A DNA stretch of 64,000 nt, from contig CM069432.1 of the NCBI GenBank assembly GCA_035610365.1, positions 5,766,001-5,830,000 of the forward strand, read 5' to 3'. Shown one piece after another: positions 34,516-47,565 of this stretch; the first letter of the stretch is position 1; every line of letters begins with the position of its first letter. The position numbers and the translations under genes are program-made. Source of the stretch: Aquatica leii. Taxonomy: Eukaryota > Arthropoda > Insecta > Coleoptera > Lampyridae. The notes below the pieces were generated by a model, which worked only from the letters and a program-made list of their open reading frames with translations, had not been told where the DNA came from and made no database searches.

Positions 34516-35548
34516 ATAAGTAGTATAAAATGGAAAAAAGTTAATTTTCTTCTAAGTAAATGGTGCACTATGGTGGCAAATGTAATAGGACACTGTTTTT
34601 TAGCAATCAGTTAAGAAAGAGCATAAAAAAATGCATCAAAAATTTTTACGTTAATTAATGTTAACTAATTTTTAATTATGATTGACGTTATTATTATTAA
34701 ATTTATTACATTTCTTACAAGAAACGCACAACAAGCAAATATTGACTTTCGTTAAATAAACTTTTAACATTTAATTTTATACCTTATTTATGAAATCCCA
34801 ACTTAAAAAACATTCATTGGACAAGAGTTATAATCTAAAATTAATATAAAAATTAATTTCAGAATTTTCAATACTAATGTAAAGGAACTATTTACGAAAA
34901 TTTAAATCCTGAACTCTTTACTAAAAGTTTGTAAACTGATTTAATTTGCCAACGGCAAACTACGTGGGGTAACAGTTCTTAATGACCAATAAACAACTAA
35001 CTGCGAAATATCTACCTTGTAATGAATACATGTATAGGTAACTACTAAACCTTTATTTAAACGTCTGGCTTTAAAATTAATTTTGCGAAATTCAAGACAG
35101 TTTCTAAAATATTAGAAAGGCACAACGGAGAGCACGATCAGGTTCAGGACGACTACAAAGCGGACAAAACTTTTGGGTCATTTTACTGTCGTACAAATGA
35201 CGTTGAATGCTTTTAATGTGAGTCATTAGATGCAGTCTAAGCTTATTACTCACACGCTTACCTCATACCTTCCTTTTTGCTTCCCTAATTTTCAATTACA
35301 CAAAGGTACATTATCCTGCTTTCTTGCATGTTAATGGGCATTACAATTATATCTCCTAGATATAAACTATGCTATTTAATATTTATTACAGGTAATAAAA
35401 AACAAACGTTTCACAATTACGATTAAACTCAACATATAAAAATAAATAAATAATTACACAATGTGACAAAAGTAGAATATCAAATGTAGAAGTATTGTAA
35501 ACATGATAACAATGCAAGACAAACATAAATTAATGCGTCTTATGAGTA
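34516..35548. other. AT-rich spacer
   Basis: Nothing recognised. Confidence 0.4.
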
Positions 35549-36878
35549 CACTGCGTTTCAAATAAAATGCACCACATAGAAGGAGTAGACGTGGAGAGCT
35601 GAAATTTTGGATGTAAAATTGTTATATATATATAGACAAATAAATGATTACAATTTTGAAGAAGCAACACGTTTTATTGAAAAAATGTCAATAATGTGTA
35701 ACATCACCACGTGCTTGTATGCAGGAAGTTGCCCTTCTAAGCATGCTGGAAATAAGGTGATTTATTGCGTCGTGGGGTATCTCATCCAAGGCTATTTGAA
35801 GTTGTTGTCGCAATTCTTCTATGGTATTTGGAGGATGAACTACATGTTGCAGTCTTCTGCCAATCATGTCTCAGACATGTTTTATTGGCAATAAATTTGG
35901 CAATCTAGCAGGCCACGGTAACAAATTTACGTCATTCTCTTCAAAAACTCTCGGTCGCGCATTATCTTTTTAGAAGATAGCTTCTGGACGTTCTTGAAGT
36001 AGAAGAACTGGTTCTAAGACGTCAATGTAACGTCGAGCATTTAACGTGCCTTGGATGAATGTTAAAGAAGAGCGGCATCCCCAAACCATTACACTAGGTG
36101 TTAAGCCAGTATGTGTCTTCGTTGTACAAACTGTAAATCGTAGCGTTTTCCTCTAGGATCACCAACCTAGATCTATCAGAAAAAATAATGTTGTTTCATT
36201 TGTGTAGCCAATGCTGTCTGGCTGGGCACCATTAAAGTCTCACTTCCTGGTGGTAAAGTGTTAGAAAAATACGAAAGTTTGATCGATCTGATCGCAATCT
36301 AAAAGAGCGAATTCGACGATAAAGAGTACTCATAGAGACTCTGCGACGAACTGCTGGTATCTAGTTTATTCCAACTGAACGCGATAGTTCCCAAGGGTCT
36401 TGAACCGCACTTCTTCTTAACAGACGATCTTTTCGTTTATGCGTGACTCTGAGTTCTCTAAGTTGTGTTTGCAACTGTTCCTCCTGCCATTCTCGAGATG
36501 TTCTTAATATTGATGAATGGGTACGTCCTATTCTTCTGGCGATTTCACATTATCTCAGCCCAGCTTCTTGCATACCAATAATTTGCCCTCTCTCAAAAAG
36601 TGTTATTTGTTGAAAATTACCTCATCTGCAAACTCGTGGCATTCTGACACTTACAAACAATGACAACTGATAATTAGATCTAAAAAAATATAAAAAACTT
36701 CAACAATTCAGAAGTAAAAAAAGCGTGGAGATGATAACACCATGTATATTTTTTGAATACATCAACATTTTTATTCCAAATTTTAATCAAGTATTTATCC
36801 ATATATAACAGTTCTACATGCAAAATTTTAGCCTTCCATGTCTAATCCTTCTATGTAATGCAAAATAAGTTTGTGTGT
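35549..36878 (-). mobile_element. Tc1-like transposon, decayed
   Basis: Inverted ends of roughly 90-100 bp: left ACATAGAAGGAGTAGACGTG, mirrored on the right by ACATAGAAGGATTAGACATG, each followed by TGTTATATAT. A length near 1.33 kb is typical of Tc1. The transposase lies on the minus strand. Confidence 0.82.
35730..36645 (-). pseudogene. Tc1-like transposase, broken
   Basis: Read from 36645 downward: MPRVCR, then FERGQIIGMQEAGLR (first helix-turn-helix), IARRIGRTHSSILR, then the second DNA-binding helix region with RRSAVQDPWELSRSVG. Further on IIFSDRSR shows the first catalytic region with a changed acid environment, and YNEDTYW and NGLGMPLF follow. Near the end, GRRLQ-like and EELRQQLQ-like parts appear around 35830. 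Many stops and at least two frameshifts. A remnant, not able to transpose. Confidence 0.75.
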
Positions 36879-37589
36879 CATTTGTCAAATAAAAATACAT
36901 GACACACTGTTCTTAAGCATCTTGTAGCTTTAACGTATAGTCCTAAGGACATCAATAAAAAGATCCAAGCAAATTTTTCCAAAAATTTTTAAATTATGTC
37001 ACGGGAAATTATACGCGTAGTTGAGTAAGATTAAGAATGCTTTTGCAGTCAGCGATTCACGAGAAGTCACTTGGAGGCTGAGGTAAGAGATTCTTATTTT
37101 TATGCATTATCGTCACTAAAGTGTATATATCGCTGGTTCCAAAAATGTTATCATTAGTCTTGGAGCATCCTTAGAGATCAGAACTTAACAGTATTTATTT
37201 TATTAATAAAAAAAGTTATTGTTAAATAACACAATAAACATTCCTATAGCTAAACGTACATCTCTCAATACATCGGTGTATAAAAAATAATAGCAAGTAA
37301 ATAAATAAAATAAAATAAAAATAAAAACGTTAGAACCAAAATAAGAAACTGCAACAGATAGAACTAATTATGCACAGAGCTTTCGTATAAAAATTCATAA
37401 AATATATAGTAAATAATTTTGTTTTTTCAAATCAATTGTCAACATCAATGCTTTTCAAGCGGTCATTTTTAATGCACATTAGGCAAAATAAGTTCAAACG
37501 TTTCAGCTTTATTATTTTTATTTAGTTTGAAGTCTAAGAAAAACAACTTCTTCTATTTAATTAGTCATTATCATCCAAAAAAAATTTCT
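36879..37589. other. AT-rich spacer
   Basis: Contains an A/T microrepeat (AAATAAAATAAAATAAAAATAA) near 37300. No gene. Confidence 0.4.
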
Positions 37590-40180
37590 GAAAGCAATTT
37601 CTTCTTCTTCTTCATTTTCTTTTCGGAAACCTTTGGTCTGTTTTCCTTCAAAGTCAAAGATTTTGGGTTTTTCTTTGGTCTCCGTCTGGTATACTCTCTA
37701 GGCCGTACGAATTCTTTTTTTTACTATTTTTTTTACGTGGTCATACCATTGGCGTCTTCTCTGTTTTCCCAATCTTAACACATCATCCACTACGCACGTT
37801 CTTTTTATTTCGTCAATCCTAATTCTGAATGTTCTCAACGTTTTCATTTTTGCTCTCCTTAACATCGATTTTGTTTTGTATTTATATGTTCTTGTCTCAA
37901 TTCCGTAGATTAGTACAAGCCTCACACATGCTTTATATATCTTCACTTTGCTATATGTTTGCATATATTTGTTATTCCACACAACATTTCTTAAGCATCC
38001 AGATATAACGGCGGCCTTATTTATTCGATGCTTTAATTCTTGCGCTTCACTTTAATTTAAATTTTGCATCTTACAGGGTCTTTGGAGTAGGTCATAGTTT
38101 TAATTTTTTTCTTTAAAATTTTTCTAATATATTTCTGCGTTGTTTGAGAGTCATACTCAGTTTCCGACATGATCGTTGCATCATTGGCGTAACAAATCAT
38201 ACTAAAGCGCCTGTGTTGTAGCCTATATAAGTGATTCCGTTCTAATTGTGACTTTTTTGATTAAAAATTTTAAGATTTGGAAATTAAACTTTTTTTATGC
38301 CTATTATTTATCTATTTTACTGTAGAAATAAAAATCTGAGAGGATTTTACTACAACTTCACAATGTCAAGAACGAGAAACAAATTTTAAACTTTCCGTTC
38401 CACGGTACTGACAAAATAAATTTTATAGAAATTCTTTAAGACAATTATTTATTAAATTTATTTATAAATTCTGTAATAACATTTTTTAAACTCTTTTATA
38501 ATAATTATTGAACACATTAATGATGATTAATGACAATTATAACAATTAACTTTATAATTTATGGCAACTATAATCTAATTTATAGAATTTAACAAAAAAT
38601 AAATAAATTAATTAACATTAAATAATTTAATAAAATTAAATAAATGAGTAAACTAGTTAATATTTAATTAATGAGCATATATAAAAAAGATTAAATAATT
38701 TATAATTTCTAGAAATGGACATGACACGGTACTGACATTTAAGTGATATATTGTAAGTTATTTCTGAGTGACAAGTTATGTTATATAAAAATAATGTTGG
38801 AATATGTTTATAATTATCCAATTAACACGAAAATTTTATTTATAGATTGATTAATGACCAGTGAGACAAACAATACAAGACATTAAAAATCACAGTTAGA
38901 ATGGTATCACCCATATCCCAGGTTTAAAGAGTTCACTTTGTTTATTATGTTGTCCATGATTAACCTGAACAGAAATGAACTAAGGTAATGGTATATTAAA
39001 AATCGTAGTGTTTTCGGGGTTCAGTTGATATATAATATTAACGATTTCTGATACTACATTCCTTCTTATAAATTATCTTTTAGCCGAACCCTGTCAAATG
39101 CTTTTGTTAGGTCTATGAAGCAGGCATATAGGGGTTTGTCAAATTCGATTACGATCTTTCTTCAAGTTGCCTTAGTCTGAAGACAGCGTCTGTTATTGAT
39201 CTGTTTCTTCTGAAACTTTGTTGTTTATCTCTGGTTTTGATGTATCTTTCATTTTTCTTCGAGTTGCTTATAGATAGTGTCTGTAGTTGATCTGCTTCTT
39301 CTGAAACGTTGTTGTTCGTTTCTGATTTTGATGCATAGGAGACTCGCCAATTTTTAGTATTTGTTTTTTGTGCTTTCTTTAAAGATAGGTATGACGATAC
39401 TCTTATGTCAGTCGGGATTGTGCTTATGATTAAAATGTCATTAATTAAAATTTTTAGAAGTTTGCTCAGTTCTCTGCCTCCATATTTAAAAACTTTATTT
39501 GGGACACTGTCAATTTCTGGCGCTTTCCTGTTTTGCAGCTTTTTTATTCCTAAGATTGTATCGTATATTCCGAACTTTATTTGTACTTCTGCTCCCTGTT
39601 GTGTTACTTCGACGTTTTCCCCTGAATCATAAAGTTTTTTAAAATGCTTTTTCCATTCGTCTGTTGAGATGTTTTTTGTTTGTACAAATTCGTTGATTGG
39701 CTTTTTCCTGTTTTTTTAGCATTTTCCATACCTTTTTTTGTGCGCCATAGATGACATGGTTTATTTCCTTTGTAAATCGTTGCTTCTGATTTTGGAATTT
39801 GTTCTATTTCTACCTGTATAATTTTATTGTGTGGATGAGTTTTTGTATTTTATGTAAGCTATTTTTTTTCAGTTAGTTTTTTTACTCTCATGGCAAACCA
39901 TAATTTTTTTTGTTTTGGGAATTTGTGTTGATTTTTTTTGTTCCAATTGATGTCTTTGCAGCTCTGGTTATGCATTTCTTCAAATTAGCCCATATAATAT
40001 CTACATCGTGGGTTCTAAGATCCTGTGTTGTGAATTTTCTCGTTCTTTTTACATCTAGTAATTCCAAATTGTAGTTCTTAATGTAGTTCGGTTCGTGATT
40101 GATTTTTAAAAGTTTTCTTATTTTTATTTTGCAGGGAGCAAGGATATGTCCAATTTGGAAAAAAATAAATTTCAATTTGT
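37590..40180 (-). pseudogene. LINE (RTE-like) RT remnant, minus strand
   Basis: From 40175 downward: linker (LEL to HDVDIIWANLKKCI), lysine-rich segment, then RT start (KAPEIDSVPNKVFKYGG near 39470), broken palm (CFIDLTKAFDRV near 39090-39130), IMDNIINKV near 38950, a CYANDA box (usually FADD or YADD) near 38190, and the C-terminus IYKACVRLVLIYGIETRT to RRRQWYDHVKK in frame 37982-37698. About 700 bp of AT-rich DNA at 38280-38930 splits the palm and is probably an insertion. The 3' end is near a GAAGAAGAA run at 37600, a typical RTE tail. No endonuclease part. Confidence 0.75.
38280..38930. other. AT-rich insertion inside the LINE
   Basis: Interrupts the RT palm of the surrounding LINE. Composed of TTAA-, AATT- and ATTA-rich sequence without coding. 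Source unknown. Confidence 0.45.
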
Positions 40181-41165
40181 TATTAATACTTTTTTTCTAT
40201 AGTGCAGAAGTGTCCAGTTATAAGATTTTCATTATTATCTAAGTCTTGATGATATATGTTAGCGAAATGTTTTCATTATTTGTTTAACGTATCAGTATAA
40301 AAGTTTTTAACTTATTTAAAAAAGAAGAAAAAAAATCCTTTGACTGCTGGACGTTGTTTATTTTATTTGCTCTTTTAAAAAAACCATTCCATAGAAATGT
40401 TAGGAAAATCGTTTTTAGCTACTCCATTTTTGCGTGTAGTCCTTGGACTTCTCCACTTTTGTTCATATCTTGTTCAGTATCAGACAATATAGAATTAAAA
40501 GCATGATAACTTTCTTAAACGTATGCACCGTATTAAAACGTGATAATCATACTGCGTCAGATACTTACTCACAATTTCTTTTCTTAAGATAAACATAAAA
40601 CATTTTACGCACTTAGGTAACAAGAAAAAGAATAGAATACAAACGTAAAAAATTTAAAACTTTTACAGCTTCTAGATAACTTTGTACTGTTTTACTCCCA
40701 CCGAGTTTAAATTGTGTCCAGCACAAGGAACACGTACAAAAAACTTATCCAACTGCCGAAAAGAAAAGATTGACTACGGGACTAAGCCTTGATTAAGAAA
40801 ATTATCTATGATCTATTTGCTCTATGAGAAAATATTAGTATGAGTTGTAGAAAATGTTCCGCCAGTTTATATCCTCGAATGTACCAAATAATAAATGTCA
40901 GTTTTTATTTATCGGATTTTTTTTACAATCATAATGAATGTGTAAGAATTATATGCAAACACGTTGAAAAAAGTGCACTAAAAGAAATAGAAAATGAGTT
41001 ATCATCTAAATCTAAAATAATAGTATATTATGTGCTAAGGTTGAGAAGTGCATTATTATAATCTAAGTGACAGATATAAGTCGCGCAAGTTATAATAATT
41101 TTCTCAACCGTGGTCTATATACAGTAGTTTCCACTACTAAAATAATAAAACGTTTCGAACTGTTA
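40181..41165. other. AT-rich spacer
   Basis: A 73-codon frame at 40840-41061 has no recognisable motif. Otherwise nothing. Confidence 0.4.
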
Positions 41166-41169
41166 CGAC

Positions 41170-41770
41170 GGTGGGGTTAAAAGATCATGCGTCACCCAAA
41201 ATCTATAATGTTTTTTTGCGTTTGGTCAAAATTTTTTTGTTTTCTATTGTTAATTACATTCAGCTAGAGTAGTCGTACGCAATTGGCTGAGGAACATCAA
41301 AACTGGACAACAGATCAATGACAAAAGCTAATATTTAATAATCAATCTACCTTTAGCATTAACAATCATGCTGGAAATACATGCGTCAGAAGATTTCCTG
41401 AATTTTTTTTTACCGAAATATGTTCTTCCAACAGTTAAGCATCCAATCTCTGTCATGTTATGGAGTTGCATCTCCGCCCGTAAAGTTGATTAACTACATA
41501 TCATCTCTAGCATAAAAAACACCAAGTACATCGATGTATTGGATGCTACAAGGTGGAACAGATTTGTTTGGCAAAAAAATGTTTATATTTAAAGACGATA
41601 ACGCACCTTGCCATCAATTGAGATATTGAACTGGCCAATCCAATTGGAAATTTGTAGCAAAATATTGACAAAAAAAGTCAAAGCAACCGAATCTGTAATT
41701 CACGCCTGGCATCACTGTATTTCGAGGGAGGAACTGCTGAACTCTATGTTTAAAAAGTGTCTAATTAAAT
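41170..41770 (+). pseudogene. Tc1-like transposase fragment, plus strand
   Basis: Order of matches: ALTIMLEIHASEDFLNFFLP and KYVLPTVKHPISVMLWSCIS (41360-41480), then LDATRW near 41540, KMFIFKDDNAPCH at about 41577-41615 (the second catalytic acid region with the DNAPCH signature is kept), and a C-terminus like HAWHHCISREELL. The third acid region is scrambled by small indels (WPIQLEI in place of the usual SPDLNPIE). The N-terminal DNA-binding domain is missing. A different subfamily and strand from the element at 35.5-36.9 kb. Confidence 0.8.
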
Positions 41771-41784
41771 AATAAGTTTAGATG

Positions 41785-43615
41785 GGAATAAAAGAATATT
41801 TTGTGTCTTCTTCTTCTGCAGCCTATTCCATCGTCGGATGTAAGCTTCCCTTAAGTTTTTCCACTCTTCTCGGTTATGTTTTCTTTATCCAATCGTGTCC
41901 TATCATCTTCTTGATTGTCATCCGTTTACTTGGTTTTTGGTCTTCTTCTAGATCTCTTGTTTTCTCGAGGTATTCATTTTATAATTTTACGTCATCCTCA
42001 TCCATTCTTTCTACGTGTCTTGCCTAGTTCCATCTTAGGAAACAGAGTGGTTCGACTACGTCAACCATTTTGATCTTCTAGGCACCTTAGTGTTAGGTAT
42101 ATAATCGCGTAACTTGATGTTCAGCATTCTTCTTTCCATTGCTCTTTGTGTTACTTGGAGCCAACGTTTCAGTGCCATATCTTAGGACTGGCAGCCCGTA
42201 CTGATTAAAAATCTCTGCTTTTAACCTATTTGGTATGTCTGTCATTAGTATGTTATTCAGTTTTCCGAACGCTGATCATGCCAATAAGACTGTTTTATCT
42301 AGGTCTGCTGTGAAGTCCCTTTGTAATTTCGGGTATTTCCTCTAATCCTACGTTTGTGACTTTCTCTCTATGTTTTTTTTCTTTTCCTGGTTGTAATGCA
42401 TTTTTACTTTCATATAGTGTACGATTTTTCTATAATTACTGTAAATTCTTCGATGCTTGTGATTTCTTTATTTTCTTCATCTATAAGTTTTGTTATTTGG
42501 TGTTTTCCTTCGTTAATTTTTATTCGTAATTCTTTTAGGCTTTTTTGTCTTTCTTGCTTACTTACTTTGTCTTATCTTAACTTTTTTCTTGTCTTATTTA
42601 TTTCTGTTTTTCTATTTTGTTTGCATTTTTGTATTTTAATAGTTGTTTTCGTGTTTCAATCAGGATTTTTGCTTCGTCACTCAGTTTTTGGCGTTTTTCT
42701 TTTTGGTTGCTTCTTATTTGTTCAGCTGCCAGCAGTACGTCGTTTGTTATTTCCGTACTTAGAGTTTTTAAGTCTGGTTCTAATAGCTCTTCTACATGCT
42801 ACACGTTCTTCTCTATAAGTTGTTGGTATGTGGTGCGTTGTTTTCTTATTTTTTCTGTGTCTATACTTTTTTCTGTCTTTACTACCAGTTTTTGTCTTTT
42901 TTTTTGTTTGTTAATTCGCACTTTCGCCTCCAGTAATCGCTTCCTAAGTTTATTTTGTTCAGTACTGTCGTGTCTACGATTATATGTTTATCATTGCATA
43001 TAACGTAATCAATCTCATTTTTTACGTCTCCATTTGGACTTAGCCTAGTCCATCTTCTTTGTTTCGGTTTTTTGAAGTAACATCCAGTGAAGGTTGTTTT
43101 CTTGGACGTATTGACCAGTGCTTCTTGCCTGGAATTTTTCTTTTCTAATCCAAAATGGTTCTATTCCTTGCTTGTTTGGTTCTTCTTGTATTCTAACTTT
43201 TGCGTTAAAATTTCCTATTATTATTGTATATCTTGCTTTGTCTGTTTTAGCGCTTCATTAATTTTTTCATAGAATGTTTCTATTTCTTCATCTTCGTGTG
43301 TTAATGTTCGGGCGTATACTTGAATGACTTTACATTTATATCTTTTGTTTGTATTAATTAGTATTAAGATAACCCTTTCTGATATAGCTTTGTATTGACT
43401 GACTTTGTCTACTTCTGTTTTATTAATTAGAAGAAGGTAGAGCATTGTTCTCCTGTTATTATTGTCTACTTGCTTTCTTTATTTCTGCTTCTATTTCAAT
43501 GAATTTTTTTTCGTCTCCTAATGTTTTTATGTTGAATGTGGCTATATTCCATTCTATTCTCTTTATTCTCTGTTGGCTTGGTTTTTTACGATTGGAGAGT
43601 TGTATCAAATCAAAA
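41785..43615 (-). pseudogene. LINE (RTE-like) with endonuclease, RT deleted, minus strand
   Basis: From 43615 downward: IATFNIKTLGD (endonuclease start), KAISERVILILINTNKRY then VIQVYARTLTHEDEEIE (43445-43221), IIIGNFNAKV near 43205, DYVICN near 43000, and a lysine-rich linker to about 42400. The RT fingers and palm are missing. The chain resumes near 42215 with QYGLPVLRYGTET and, after further breaks, WNWARHVERMDEDD near 42030 and EWKNLREAYI near 41850. The EN and C-terminus kept without RT points to a deletion after insertion. Its 3' end abuts the Tc1 fragment. Confidence 0.78.
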
Positions 43616-43649
43616 AAAAATTTTTTTGTAACTACATTGTTTCAATATA

Positions 43650-46029
43650 GTTTTATTTTATTATTTTGATTAAGTTATCAGTTAATGTAGAATTGATATA
43701 GGGATTATAGTTAAAAACAATTTCAGTGAATTGCGTTAAAATAAATTTTTTATTAATTTTGTGGAGTGATCCAGGACTTTTTAACACCACTGTAAATCAA
43801 ATTTAAAATTATTAATTTCAAATTCAAAATCAAGTGAGTGTTTTGTGACTGTAATTAGTTTAATAAAATTAATCTTCACGCAATTGTGATTTACAACACA
43901 AAAATAAATAGATAAAATTGTTTAAAAACATTACTTCAAGCATTGATTACATTTAAAATATATTTAATTTAGTAATATTTACATTTAGTTAATCGCGAGC
44001 TTTAAATGCCTTACATTTTTCAAATTAAATTAATTTGTTCTTGTAGACAGTTATGTAAACTTTTTTTTATTTAAAATTGTTATAAAATTATTAGAAAATG
44101 TAAATATGTACACTGTTAACTAAAAGTTAATCATAGAATATTATTTACCTGCGGTTAAGAAAGTGCTACTTTACAACCTACTATGATACGTAATAATGAA
44201 AGCGTATAAAAGTAGTAAGTATGTATGAAGTAAAAAAACAAAATAATTAGTTAGTATGTCAATGAACACCCTGTAAATTTAAAATGTTTCCATTAAACAT
44301 TTCTTGTATATCTACAAAATTAGTGATTTCTGATACTACTAATTTAATATTTATTAAAACGGAATCCTCCAGAGTCGCATGTTTTTGAAGACAAACATAA
44401 TAAAAGTTTTTTCGTTTGATACACAAAGGTATGTGAACTAAATCGATATGTCGTATGTGAACAAGTTAATTGAACAAGCGACTTCTTATAAATGACAATA
44501 TCCTAATACGATTTGTATAAAAGTTTAAAAAAGCGTAGCCGTAACTTTTATTATTTCACTTTCTTATCATTTTATAGGTAAATTAGATTCCCAATACTGA
44601 ATGAGAAAATACGACCTCAACCGAATTTGTGCCTGCATCCAATAAAATCAAATTGAATTGATCCGAGTGAATAGTCACGATGTAAACGGTAGTATATTAT
44701 AGATGCTTGAGTAATATTTGATCGGGATAAAAAGTATGAAGTGTAGGTACTTACCTACATATCATATTTCTAGTACCCACGATAAAATATATACCAAGAT
44801 TTCAATAGGTAAACGTCAGCATTACTTAATTATATTTCATTGACTAGACGTATACTTTGCAAAACATATTTGAATATCTCGTTTGCGTAAGAAGTTTTTT
44901 TCTGTCCATTTAGAGAGTTAAAACGGCGTTATGGGTAAACTGTGTCGTTTTCTAACGCCAGCGCAGTTTTCTAGATCCCGTTTAGCTGCCATAGAAAAGC
45001 TTTTACCGAATTAACATTTAGCTCCCCTTGCTGCACACACGCAGTGCCGTTAGCAAACGTTTGTTTTATTTTATGGTATGAAATCGATCCTTAAAACAAA
45101 AAGAAAGAAAAACACAAAAACCTACTCGAGTACGTACCACCAACCGACTAAAGAGATGCGCACATTTTTTTTTTTTGTATTAAATAAATGCATCATTTTT
45201 AGGGTATTAATGTATAACAAGGAATAAAAAGTGAGGGTTAAAACGTCGATTGCAAGTCAGGAAGTTCGGTTATAAATTCAGAGTGAGTGCATTTAGCGAG
45301 TATATTTCGCTCAAAATTCATTTTACATTCTTTTAAGTGCCATTATTACTTTTTATAAGGGAAGCAAGCGGCGAACGCTGTGCCATATTAATTTTAAGGA
45401 ATGAAGCCATGGGATTAGTTTTCATAATTGAAAAGTTTGTTAGAATATTCACGTGATCTCGGTGCGGTATAGGAGTTGACGAAGGGACCCTTTTAATATA
45501 GTAATGGGTTTAAACTGCCACTGTTTACTTGCACTCTCTCAATTATACCCGATCAAGTGTCAATGTTCATATCGGCCATTATGTTAATGTATACAGAGAG
45601 ACAAATTGAAAATGATCGTTTTGTATTTACCATACACAGTAATTTAACTTTTATCTTTTCTTTCGTTTTGTGACGACACCAAGAACAAAAACTTTTTTAT
45701 TTTATTATAGATTTTTATAATAAATGACTACACCTGAAATATTCTTAATCAATATGTCGTCTGAAGACAACATTATATATTATAAGTTTTAGAGAATTTA
45801 ATAACTAACTAACTAATAAATGTCGTTGATGCGCTTGTTTTAATTAAAAAACGGTCAATACAAATAATTCTCTTTGTTTACAATATTCTGTAAATTACCA
45901 AAGAAAACTAATACGAACACAAACAATTTATATGTGTAATATAAATCACACACAAAATTTTTACATAATAGAAGTTTGGCCAATTCTGATAATTATGTTT
46001 AGTAGAGTAAAAACATAAAATTCGTGCTG
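43650..46029. other. 2.4-kb AT-rich stretch without gene
   Basis: No coding motif and no repeat partner seen in the window. Confidence 0.4.
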
Positions 46030-46161
46030 TACAGGGGGTTGAAGGGGCGAATTTATAAAAAATTACAACAATTTTTTTTGCACTTTTAAAATCTCCAATA
46101 ATGTAGCTTTATCCTGGTATAATATGTTACGTGCGAAATTTTCACAACGGAGTACCCTGTA
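46030..46161. mobile_element. small MITE-like element with TACAGGG ends
   Basis: Starts TACAGGGGGTTGAAGG and ends GGAGTACCCTGTA, an inverted pair of about 8 bp around 132 bp of non-coding DNA. Ends of the form ACAGGG recur at 63417. The short repeats make this a tentative call. Confidence 0.45.
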
Positions 46162-46947
46162 TGTCGACTTAAAAATTAGTTTCTCGTTTTGACGCCCTCT
46201 GCCGACCTTGTTGGTTACTAAGAGGCCATTTTGAAGCTCTCAACTACGTGAGCCGGTCGGTGTCGAAAATCTTGAACTGATTCCTAAGCTTTTAAGTGCA
46301 TCCCTTGTGATGAATACGAATTTATGTCAATTACGAATTTATTACAATTTGTTCGGCACAGGGTAAGATATTTTGTCTCCAGTTTATTAAGATTCCTTCG
46401 TAATTTCTGTATTAATTTGATAGCCGGTTTCGCCACGTTTCATACTACCTATACGAAAACGAGGTCTCGACGAGCAATGCGTCGGAGATGTTAATTCTTG
46501 TACACCAGTCGATTGCGTTACCAACCACCTGTTCGTAATTACAACCAATAGCATTCGATACAACGGGTTCTTATATCGCCTTTAATGAATTATTATTACT
46601 GATTTTGTAGTTTTCTTTTTCGTGAGTTATTGTGTGACACGAATTGCTATTCAATAATTATTCTAGGCTGCTACCGGTAGGAAAACGTTTTCTTCACGCA
46701 AGTAAGCACTGGATTGGGTAAGTCAGTTTGATTATATTTTTTTCGCTGTCATAAAAGTCACTCACGGAACTTTGATTACTGTCGGTGTCTGTAATTACGT
46801 TTATTGTTTACATACCAATAAGGTAATTTCAAGTATCCTTTAGAGTGTATCGCATGCTGGGAGTTGACAATATTTATTACGAAATTTACTTCGCTATCTC
46901 GATGTAATTTAACTATATGCTTTGTGTGTTGCCGATATGTCTGGCAT

Positions 46948-47154
46948 TTATGAATCGAGAAATTAAACAATACTCCGGTTAATTTTTTACGTTGCTAATT
47001 CAAGGTTTCTACACCTATTAATCATACTTGTTAGTTTGTCTAATGTTTATGAATTGAGAAATTCAACATACTTCTGTTAATTTACTACGTTGCTAAATTA
47101 AAGTTTTTATACCTGTTAAATATACTTATTTCGAGCATTTATGAGTTGAGAAAT
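46948..47154 (+). repeat. tandem repeat, period about 95 bp, cut by the LINE
   Basis: TTTATGAATCGAGAAATT (46948), TTTATGAATTGAGAAATT (47047) and TTTATGAGTTGAGAAAT (47138) head successive units that share TGTTAATTTACTACGTTGC- and TACCTGTTAA-type internal motifs. The third unit is interrupted by the LINE and continues after it at 51646. Confidence 0.7.
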
Positions 47155-47565
47155 AAGTTTGGCAACGCGAAACCCGTAACACGGCTCCGTTCCAAAGCGT
47201 TATTTAAAGTGTTAAAACAGCGAAAGTAAAAGACTAAATAATCTAAAAATTTGAAAGTGATTTAGTAGACAGTAATAGTGATAATAAGTGCAATTAAAAT
47301 ATACGGTTTAAAAGTGGTTTTCGACGAAAAAGTAAGGTAAATATAAAACAAGGTCGATAATATACAAAACCTTATCAGTCAGGAATTTTATAAGCGTGCG
47401 TATAATAACGTAAATAATAAAATTGACTTAAAACATTGCTTAAACGCGCGGTAAGTTAGGCAACTTAAATATCACGTAATAAAAATAGAACTGTATATTA
47501 AATCGAACAAGTATCATAGTATAAATAACTAATTAAAAGCTAAATAAAAATCACAAATAATACTA

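Noticed and set aside
42396-43003. Long plus-strand hydrophobic frames that look like membrane proteins
   Set aside because: They are the complement of the lysine-rich linker and endonuclease of a minus-strand LINE.
46948-47154. CRISPR-like repeat array
   Set aside because: Units are contiguous 95-bp tandem copies in eukaryotic DNA, without spacers.
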